Source: Bacteroidota bacterium (lineage in GTDB: Bacteria > Bacteroidota > Bacteroidia > Bacteroidales > CAJPTX01). Taken from it: DNA of 8,190 bases. The stretch is from positions 1 through 8,190 of the forward strand of contig PDRH01000120.1 of NCBI GenBank assembly GCA_002748015.1, in the 5' to 3' direction. Positions 1 through 5,207 of the stretch are shown here, in pieces; within the stretch, counting starts at the first letter, position 1, and the number at the start of each line of letters is the position of its first letter. Under the pieces are notes generated by a model, which had not been told where the DNA came from, did no database searches, and was given only the letters and a program-made list of their open reading frames with translations. Both the position numbers and the translations under genes were made by a program.

Positions 1-481
1 CCCAGTTCTCCACCCGCACCGTGATGGTCGTCTCCCCGGCCTTCCTCCCCCGAACGTAGGGATGCTTACCCGCCTTGAAGAACACAATATCCTCCCAGCC
101 CGAAGCGCCACCCCAGAGCAGCAACGGCTTCGCCTCCGCCGGCTTCCAGCTCACCTTCAGCACGGCCTTCCGACGCTCCATCACCTCAATGCGCTCCGGC
201 GAAAGGCTCAGCGCCGTAATCTCGGCCGGCGCTATCGTTACCGCCTCCTTCACGATAGCCGTCCCGCTCGCATCCACTATGAACTCCTTCCCCGCAAGAG
301 TACCGACCTTCGCCCCCTCAGGTGCTACAACCCCGCAGTCCGCAAGCGTTATTGTACTCATCTGTGCGATAGCCCCAAGCTCGCTCTTCGAGCACCTCAC
401 AACGGCATTCTCGATGCGCAACTCCCAGCCCGGACGGTGGGTCATCGTGGGCTTGAATCCTCCGGCTACCATCGCCTGCAT
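1..481 (-). CDS. Ig-like (Big_2-type) domain protein, 3' end beyond window
   Basis: The minus strand is open from ATG at 481 to the left edge (160 codons visible, C-terminus missing). Residues about 86-160 read like a bacterial Ig-like group 2 domain: an ITALSLSPERIEV opening strand, then KAVLKVSWKPAEA, a tryptophan-rich middle, and a closing GETTITVRVENW strand, matching the usual order of that fold. Residues 1-85 are mostly short beta-prone segments with no family I recognise. No signal peptide is visible. Big_2 domains occur in bacterial surface proteins and in phage structural proteins; which applies here cannot be told. The 481 start is the first ATG after an in-frame TAG and has no Shine-Dalgarno sequence. 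The same frame continues upstream to ATG 574 through two TAG codons, so the original start may be 574 and this copy may be broken. The plus-strand frames over this region lack recognisable protein features and are treated as shadows. Confidence 0.65.
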   Translation of the reverse strand, partial: MQAMVAGGFKPTMTHRPGWELRIENAVVRCSKSELGAIAQMSTITLADCGVVAPEGAKVGTLAGKEFIVDASGTAIVKEAVTIAPAEITALSLSPERIEVMERRKAVLKVSWKPAEAKPLLLWGGASGWEDIVFFKAGKHPYVRGRKAGETTITVRVENW

Positions 482-535
482 CTGTGCTGTGCGGTCAGCC
501 TAGTGGTAATCGCCAGGAATGATGCTCCTGAGGTA

Positions 536-574
536 CTATTGCTCCGTGGGCCACTTCCTTTGTATTTGCGCCAT
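536..574 (-). CDS. 12-codon ORF, possible leader or interrupted N-terminus of the Ig-like gene
   Basis: ATG at 574 begins MAQIQRKWPTEQ and stops at TAG (538-536). It lies about 30 bases downstream of the minus-strand -7 box at 604-611, which is where a start codon is expected. It is exactly in frame with the Ig-like gene (93 bases from ATG 574 to ATG 481). After the first TAG come YLRSIIPGDYH, a second TAG, and then ADRTAQ leading into the Ig-like protein. It could be the true N-terminus cut by nonsense mutations, or a short upstream ORF. Existence as a translated peptide is inferred. Confidence 0.3.
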   Translation of the reverse strand: MAQIQRKWPTEQ

Positions 575-603
575 GGTGCTGCCTCCGTTTCGCTTTTCAG
601 GTG

Positions 604-611
604 CAAAGGTA
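604..611 (-). promoter_or_regulatory. Bacteroidota-type -7 box for the Ig-like gene
   Basis: The minus strand reads TACCTTTG, an exact match to the TAnnTTTG -7 element of Bacteroidota sigma-ABfr promoters. Transcription would begin near 597, about 23 bases before ATG 574 and about 116 bases before ATG 481. No clear TTG-type -33 element is seen at the right distance. Confidence 0.55.
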
Positions 612-639
612 GGAGAATGGAGGAAAAGGGGATTTTCGC

Positions 640-647
640 TACCTTTG
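640..647 (+). promoter_or_regulatory. Bacteroidota-type -7 box for the WGR operon
   Basis: The plus strand reads TACCTTTG, an exact match to TAnnTTTG and the mirror image of the box at 604-611. Transcription would begin near 653-654, giving a leader of about 45 bases to the chosen ATG at 699. No convincing -33 element is seen upstream. A start near 653 also argues against the longer upstream reading of the gene from 519. Confidence 0.55.
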
Positions 648-698
648 CCTCGAATGGCCTATGCCGCATGGGGAGTGGCCGATTTTATATGTACCATC

Positions 699-2501
699 AT
701 GAGGAAGTACCTGGAGAAGAGGAGGGGCAAAAGTCAGCGCTACTGGTGTCTGGAGCTGGAGGGTTGTGTTCACACGTTGCGCTACGGCTCGCTGGAGGAC
801 CATGTGGAGCAGGAGCAGGTGAAGCGCTATGCCACTGAGGATGAGGCGCAGAAGGCCTTCGATAAGCGGGTGAGCCAGAAGCTGGGCGAGGGCTATAAGG
901 AGCAGACCTTCTTCCCGGAGGTGGAGTTGAAGCAACTTGAACCGGTGATGCTCGACTACGAGCCTCTGGGGGAGGAGGTTAGGGCGCTGTTCACCCACGC
1001 GGTGGTGGCTGACATCAGCCCGAAGGCCGAGCGGCTGTGGAAGAAGCTGAACAGACCGCTCTTTGGGGACTTGGTGTCGCCCTTGGGGGCGAGGATGAGC
1101 GTTGAACCGTGGTTCGACCTGGTGGCCATGGAGCAGGCGTTGCAGGAGGTGGCCTCGTGGGACTGCCCCGACATGGAGAAGGAGGTGCGGCGCACCGAGG
1201 CGGGGCTGGTGCTGGAGATACGCTATAGCCTCAATGGGCTGGTGCTGCTGCGGCTGGAGCGTCGGCAGCGGCATGCGGGCTTCGGCTACCCCGAGTGGCA
1301 TACCTTCTGGGGGACGATGCAGCGGGTGGGGCGTGAGGGCATGGTGGCGGACTGCCGGGCCATCCTCTCGCGCTTTACCCGGCTCTGCGGCGGGCAGGTG
1401 GAGGGGGTGCTGGCCAGCGAGCAGCAGCAGAAGAAGAACGAGAAGGTGAAAGCCATAGCGGATGCCAACCAATCTGTTCTGCTCGAAAGCCAGCTAGGGG
1501 GAGGTCGCTATCGCTACCATCTCGAGCAGCAGCGGAGGACTAACTTCCTTCTGGTGAAGGTCGGTGAGGATTACCAGCTGGAGATGAGCCTCCCCCCATC
1601 AAGCTTCCTGGAGCGTATACTGCATGTGCAACCCACCCTTCAGGTGGTGGAGGCACTGGTCGGGGACGTCGGCGTGCCGATGTTTCTGCTGAATGCACCA
1701 CGTCGGCCACTCAAATGGGGAGAAGTAAGGAGGGGAATCGTATCCCCTGATCCTGCGGGATGGTGGGCCGCATCGTTCTGGGAGGTGTATGCTAGGGATT
1801 ACCTGAATGCTGTCCTCTTCCAGGGGCCGAGGCTTACGGATATCACGGACATGTACGATTTGCTTGCCCAAATGGTTGAATTAGAAGTGGAGGGACTCAC
1901 TAAGAGCGTCGTGTATTTTGACGATGACCATGATTCTGTTATGAAGGTCGTTTTTTCCCTTCCGGATGGCCCCCCCCTGTTTGAGTTCAATCAGGTGGGG
2001 GTAGAGCTACCCTTTGCCGATGATTTCTACCTATATTCTACCCATGGTGGTATGCCAGAGTTCGTCCGCTTTAAGGAATGCCTACAGGGTATAGGGCAGT
2101 TTTACAATTCCTTGCTACCTGCGTACTTTCGTGCTGAGGCGCAGGAGCGAGAGCTCATTAAGCGTTTCGCGGAGGAACGTGAAAAGATGGCCCAAGCTGT
2201 CGCTATGGTAATGCGTAGCGAGGGGCTGGAGTGGGCCCTCAATCTGGCAACGGCGCATAGCCAATGGAGTAGGCTCATTATACGTGTCAATAGGCAGCGA
2301 ATCCTAACCCTCAATATTCATCAGGATGACTACCAGGAGGTCCTAGCGCGTATAGCGCCAATAGTAGAAAGGGTTAAGGGGGCGCTGAAGGAGTGCCCAA
2401 TTCCTTTCAAACTCTTCTATATGCCAGATATCTCCAATCTGGCTTCCTGGGAAGAATATGGCTCTATAGTCAGGCTATACCCGGATTTTCTAACCCACTG
2501 A
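699..2501 (+). CDS. WGR-domain protein with a duplicated module of unknown function
   Basis: This 600-aa protein starts with a WGR domain (about residues 5-70): RYWCLELEG, then LRYG, then the helix EDEAQKAFDKRVSQKLGEGY. The usual WGR tripeptide is replaced by YGS. WGR domains bind nucleic acids in PARPs and occur in bacterial MolR-like proteins; a nucleic-acid role here is inference. The rest (about 84-600) matches the next gene and has two similar halves: helix with SWDCPDMEKEV at 153, beta strands, a long charged helix, more strands, a helix; the pattern returns from about residue 385, with a probable coiled coil at 475-505. No signal peptide or membrane segment is seen, so it is probably cytoplasmic. 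ATG 699 was chosen because it sits just ahead of the WGR domain and downstream of the -7 box; in-frame ATGs at 519 and 654 would add residues unlike any domain. It ends in TGA, 6 bases before the paralogue. The second half is clearly less GC-rich than the first. Confidence 0.82.
   Translation: MRKYLEKRRGKSQRYWCLELEGCVHTLRYGSLEDHVEQEQVKRYATEDEAQKAFDKRVSQKLGEGYKEQTFFPEVELKQLEPVMLDYEPLGEEVRALFTHAVVADISPKAERLWKKLNRPLFGDLVSPLGARMSVEPWFDLVAMEQALQEVASWDCPDMEKEVRRTEAGLVLEIRYSLNGLVLLRLERRQRHAGFGYPEWHTFWGTMQRVGREGMVADCRAILSRFTRLCGGQVEGVLASEQQQKKNEKVKAIADANQSVLLESQLGGGRYRYHLEQQRRTNFLLVKVGEDYQLEMSLPPSSFLERILHVQPTLQVVEALVGDVGVPMFLLNAPRRPLKWGEVRRGIVSPDPAGWWAASFWEVYARDYLNAVLFQGPRLTDITDMYDLLAQMVELEVEGLTKSVVYFDDDHDSVMKVVFSLPDGPPLFEFNQVGVELPFADDFYLYSTHGGMPEFVRFKECLQGIGQFYNSLLPAYFRAEAQERELIKRFAEEREKMAQAVAMVMRSEGLEWALNLATAHSQWSRLIIRVNRQRILTLNIHQDDYQEVLARIAPIVERVKGALKECPIPFKLFYMPDISNLASWEEYGSIVRLYPDFLTH
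1152..1189 (+). repeat. 38-bp segment nearly identical in both WGR-operon genes (copy 1)
   Basis: This segment and 2754-2791 are identical over 38 bases except one synonymous C/T difference at 1169. They encode the shared SWDCPDMEKEVR stretch. The flanking codons differ much more, so this is the best-conserved DNA between the paralogues, through strong constraint or gene conversion. Confidence 0.75.
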
Positions 2502-2507
2502 TAGGAT

Positions 2508-4073
2508 ATGGATACGATGATAGTCAAGGATTGGAAGTACGGCCTGGAGCCGGGGATGTTGGACTATGAACCCATCCCGGAGGATTCCATCGCCCTCTTC
2601 ACTCCTTCTTCGGTCGGGGGTTGCAGCGAGCTGGCGCGCCGGAATTGGCATGCGGAGGATCATGCGCTCCTGGGGCATCTGGATGAGCGGCGGGGCCCTA
2701 AGCCCGACCCATGGTACAACATGCGGGATTTGGCCTGCGCCCTGGAGCTGATCGCCTCGTGGGACTGCCCTGACATGGAGAAGGAGGTGCGCCGGGAGAG
2801 TGGGGTAGTGCAGGAGATAGACTATTTCATCAACGGCCAGCGCGTCCTGTGGCTTGAGCATGGCGAGGAGCATGAGTGGTCGGTCTACCCCCTGTTCACG
2901 ACCTTCTGGGGCGAGTCGCAGGAGCTGACCTTCAAGGGGCTACTGGAGGACTTCCGCCGTATCCTTACGAACTTCAGCCGTTTCTGCGGAGAGCGTATGC
3001 CGGAGATGATAGCCCGTGAGGAGCGGCGGGCGCAGAATGCGCAGCTCAAGGCCATAGCGCAGGAGCATATCGCCGTACTGGTGGCCAACCTGATGAACGA
3101 TGGGGGCTTTTCCTACGATCTTGAGGAGGAGAGCCAACGCGCCCTGCTCTGGGTAAGGATGGGGGAGAATCGCCTCGTGGAGCTGAGCCTGCCGCATGCC
3201 TCCTTCATCAAGCGTATGGGCGAGCTGCTGCCCACCCTGCAGGCTGTGGAGGGCTTTCTGGAGCAGGTGAAGATCCCCCTCACCATAGATAGCAATGCGG
3301 CTGGGATATCTGCCGAGTGGGGGTCTGTGTACAGAGAGGAGCTTGAGGATACGACGGGTAGGCTCTTTGAGTCGCACTTCTGGTCGGGGCCAGCGATGGA
3401 GTATGCGAACCGGGTGCTATTCGGCGGGGCGAAGATGGAGGGTAAGGCCTGGCTGGATATGGAGGACGTGTATTCATGGGATATTCCCGGCCTGGAGGTG
3501 CAGGTGGTGCGCCCGTACTTCCGGCGGGGCGACATTGGCCATCTGGACTATAGCCTCGGGGGACGGCCGATGTTCTCCATCTCCTCCAAGGGGCTAGAGT
3601 ATAGCTTCTTCCCCCTGGTGCACGTTTTTCAGGAGGATGAGGACATGCCCGCCCTCTCGGCTTGGCGTGCCTTCCTGGAGGGCTTTGCGGACTTCTACCG
3701 CTCGCACCAGGCGGACTACCAGGCGGCGAAGCTGGAGGCGGCCAAGGTGCTTAAGCTGCAACGGATGGGCCAGCAGGGGCTCGAGGCGGCCCTCCGAACC
3801 ATCATGGGGCAGACCGGCTACGAGTGGGCGCTGGAGCTACGGTGGGTTGATATGTACAAGGGGGAGGCAGAGATGCCCGCACGCCTCTACGTGCGGGTGA
3901 AGGGCAAGCGGGTGCTGACCCTCTTCTTTGACTACGTGGACTTCGCCGAGCATCTGCCGGTATTGCTGCCAGCCATATCGCAGGTTATGCAGCTGGTGCG
4001 GGAGTATAGGCTACCCTTCCGGGTATTGGATAGCGCTGCGGAGGAGTTCGCAGGGGTAGCCTGGAGGCGATAG
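2508..4073 (+). CDS. Paralogue of the WGR-domain protein lacking the WGR domain
   Basis: This 521-aa protein aligns with the upstream protein from that protein's residue 84 onward: both have MLDYEP (17 here), ALFT, SWDCPDMEKEVRR (84 here), FxxFWG, an RIL-F-RFCG helix, and ELSLP. It has no WGR domain; only about 16 residues precede the shared part. It also contains two copies of the same architecture: SWDCPDMEKEV at 84 and YSWDIPGLEVQVV at 322, each followed by strands, an RxFLEGFADF-like helix, a long charged helix, three strands and a closing helix. No signal peptide, membrane segment or catalytic motif is visible. ATG 2508 lies 6 bases after the previous stop, so the two are almost certainly co-transcribed and perhaps translationally coupled; their products may work together. 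I do not recognise the family. The gene keeps a high GC content throughout, and ends in TAG. Confidence 0.8.
   Translation: MDTMIVKDWKYGLEPGMLDYEPIPEDSIALFTPSSVGGCSELARRNWHAEDHALLGHLDERRGPKPDPWYNMRDLACALELIASWDCPDMEKEVRRESGVVQEIDYFINGQRVLWLEHGEEHEWSVYPLFTTFWGESQELTFKGLLEDFRRILTNFSRFCGERMPEMIAREERRAQNAQLKAIAQEHIAVLVANLMNDGGFSYDLEEESQRALLWVRMGENRLVELSLPHASFIKRMGELLPTLQAVEGFLEQVKIPLTIDSNAAGISAEWGSVYREELEDTTGRLFESHFWSGPAMEYANRVLFGGAKMEGKAWLDMEDVYSWDIPGLEVQVVRPYFRRGDIGHLDYSLGGRPMFSISSKGLEYSFFPLVHVFQEDEDMPALSAWRAFLEGFADFYRSHQADYQAAKLEAAKVLKLQRMGQQGLEAALRTIMGQTGYEWALELRWVDMYKGEAEMPARLYVRVKGKRVLTLFFDYVDFAEHLPVLLPAISQVMQLVREYRLPFRVLDSAAEEFAGVAWRR
2754..2791 (+). repeat. 38-bp segment nearly identical in both WGR-operon genes (copy 2)
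   Basis: Second copy of the 38-base match to 1152-1189, with one mismatch. It encodes the same ASWDCPDMEKEVR stretch in the paralogue lacking WGR. Confidence 0.75.
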
Positions 4074-4165
4074 GGGTAGCCCGCTGAAGATGGCGCAAGG
4101 TCAGAAAGTGGCAGGCGAGCTGCAGCTAAGAGGGGCGTTTAGCTGGGAATTCTCCCTAGGAATGC

Positions 4166-4173
4166 TACATTTG
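4166..4173 (+). promoter_or_regulatory. Bacteroidota-type -7 box for the outer-membrane barrel gene
   Basis: TACATTTG matches TAnnTTTG exactly. Transcription would start near 4179, about 27 bases before ATG 4206, a typical leader for this phylum. No convincing -33 element is seen at the usual spacing. Its presence indicates the barrel gene is transcribed separately from the WGR operon, although no terminator was found after 4073. Confidence 0.6.
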
Positions 4174-4205
4174 CGGTAGATGTCTATTCAATATACTTGC
4201 ATACT

Positions 4206-4943
4206 ATGATGAAACGATTTGCCCGCCCCGTGCTTCTAGCCTCGGCGGTGTTGCTACTCAGCGCAACGGGTACATTTGCCCAGTTCCGCTTCGGCGGGCA
4301 TGTAGGCCTGGCTGGTAGCTGGCTCAATACGGAGGTGAAGCTGAATGATAGGTGGTTGACACCTGAGAAAACCACCGGGGGCTTTGCCTTCAACTTCGGG
4401 GGCGATGCGCTCTATGCCTTTAAGCTGAACCCCATATTGCTAGAGGTTCAGAGCGGCCTGGAGGTGCGCCGTATTGCCACGAAGATCGAGCAGACCTGGC
4501 TGTCCAACGCCATCCTGTCTTCCAATACGACGATTAAGTTCTCCGCCTGGGCCTTGACTATCCCCCTACGTGCAAACGTGGCCTTTCCCTTAGGTCCTTT
4601 TTCTCTGCTCGGCGGGCTGGGTATGGGGATGGATATTTTCCTGGCCGGCAAGGAGAAGATTACCACCACGGCGAGTTCCTCCTTGGCGGGGGTCGGGACC
4701 GGGGGTGAAGAGGAGGTCAAGGTGAAGTTCGATGGTAAGGAGTCAAAGGATCGGGATGCTGGTGATGAGGATGTTCACATGAACCGCCTGAATTTCTCGC
4801 TGGACTTCCACTTGGGGGCGGAGTTCATCGAGCATCTGCGCGCAGAGCTATACTTCAAGCTCGGTCTGCGCAATCTCGTACCGGACGACAATGGGAAGGC
4901 CAAGTTCAACGAGTTCGGCGTGAGGGTGGGCTACCTGTTCTAG
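4206..4943 (+). CDS. Secreted outer-membrane beta-barrel protein
   Basis: A 245-aa protein with a classical signal peptide: MMKRF, a hydrophobic core (VLLASAVLLLSA), and a probable signal peptidase I site at TFA|QF (after residue 25), leaving Gln as the mature N-terminus, as is common in Bacteroidota. The mature part has alternating polar/hydrophobic strands with Gly and aromatic residues (FRFGGHVGLAGSW, GFAFNFGGDALYAF, FSLLGGLGMGMDIF) and ends in VRVGYLF, a terminal Phe typical of outer-membrane barrels. Size suggests a small barrel of about eight strands, similar to the porin-like/OMP beta-barrel superfamily. A long charged segment (about 168-192, Glu/Lys/Asp-rich) is probably a surface or periplasmic loop. 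ATG 4206 is preferred over a TTG at 4197 because of the signal peptide and promoter spacing; ATG 4209 is equally possible. It has its own promoter and terminator. The ligand or role is unknown. Confidence 0.85.
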   Translation: MMKRFARPVLLASAVLLLSATGTFAQFRFGGHVGLAGSWLNTEVKLNDRWLTPEKTTGGFAFNFGGDALYAFKLNPILLEVQSGLEVRRIATKIEQTWLSNAILSSNTTIKFSAWALTIPLRANVAFPLGPFSLLGGLGMGMDIFLAGKEKITTTASSSLAGVGTGGEEEVKVKFDGKESKDRDAGDEDVHMNRLNFSLDFHLGAEFIEHLRAELYFKLGLRNLVPDDNGKAKFNEFGVRVGYLF

Positions 4944-4970
4944 AGGACCTGCTACGAGTACACCCAACAT

Positions 4971-5002
4971 AAAGCCCGCTGGATGCGCATCCAGCGGGCT
5001 TT
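4971..5002 (+). terminator. Intrinsic terminator after the barrel gene (perfect 32-bp palindrome)
   Basis: The 16 bases from 4971 are perfectly complementary to the next 16, giving a GC-rich stem flanked by AAA and TTT, followed by a T-rich stretch (ACTATTTTC). It lies 28 bases after the barrel stop codon, between two converging genes. As a symmetric hairpin it could also stop transcription from the lipoprotein operon on the minus strand, though the minus-strand tail is less T-rich. Confidence 0.75.
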
Positions 5003-5119
5003 ACTATTTTCTTCCTACTGTAACCCCCATTCGGCGCATTGGGTCGCAAGCAGCCCGTAGGCATAGCGACTTTTTCGCTTCGCTCAACAGCGCCAACGCT
5101 TCAGCTCTCCCGCCAGTGC

Positions 5120-5149
5120 CGCATGCCTAGAATGTCGCATGCCTAGAAT
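5120..5149. repeat. Two 14-bp direct repeats in the convergent intergenic region
   Basis: CGCATGCCTAGAAT occurs at 5120-5133 and again at 5136-5149, separated by GT. It contains the palindrome GCATGC. It lies in the 255-base gap (4944-5198) between the barrel gene and the converging lipoprotein gene; apart from the terminator and this repeat the gap shows no coding signal. Function is unknown; replication slippage is the simplest origin. Confidence 0.6.
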
Positions 5150-5189
5150 AGCGAATACCGATAAGCCGAATTGGGTTCTGTAGAATGGT

Positions 5190-5207
5190 ATGGAGCGTCT
5201 ACTCCAT
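5190..5207 (-). other. Small hairpin spanning the stop codon of the last lipoprotein gene
   Basis: ATGGAG at 5190-5195 is complementary to CTCCAT at 5202-5207, with a 6-base loop that holds the TAG stop. No T-tract follows on the minus strand, so it is not a convincing terminator; it might affect mRNA stability. Confidence 0.3.

Noticed and set aside
519..698. N-terminal extension of the WGR-domain gene from ATG 519 or ATG 654
   Set aside because: The extra residues match no domain. ATG 519 lies upstream of the -7 box, and ATG 654 would sit at or next to the predicted transcription start. ATG 699 directly precedes the WGR domain.
62..838. Long plus-strand open frame across the Ig-like gene and the divergent promoters
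   Set aside because: Its translation is Arg/His/Leu-rich with no domain, and it crosses the promoter region and the start of the WGR gene. The minus strand gives a recognisable Ig-like domain over the same DNA.
639..1472. Minus-strand open frame of 277 codons opposite the WGR gene
   Set aside because: It is a His/Leu/Pro-rich shadow of a GC-rich coding strand. The plus strand carries the WGR domain and the paralogous module.
2490..3535. Several minus-strand open frames opposite the second WGR-operon gene
   Set aside because: They are antisense to a gene whose protein aligns with its upstream paralogue, and show no domain or signal peptide of their own.
4118..4127. AGCTGCAGCT palindrome between the WGR operon and the barrel gene as an operator
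   Set aside because: It is a single 10-bp palindrome with no second copy and no link to the promoter spacing, so chance is sufficient explanation.
4197..4205. TTG start for the barrel gene, three codons upstream
   Set aside because: ATG 4206 gives a cleaner signal peptide and a normal leader length from the -7 box.
5065..5079. Short hairpin AGCGA-TCGCT as a terminator
   Set aside because: The stem is only 5 bp, and the T-run is in the loop rather than after the stem.
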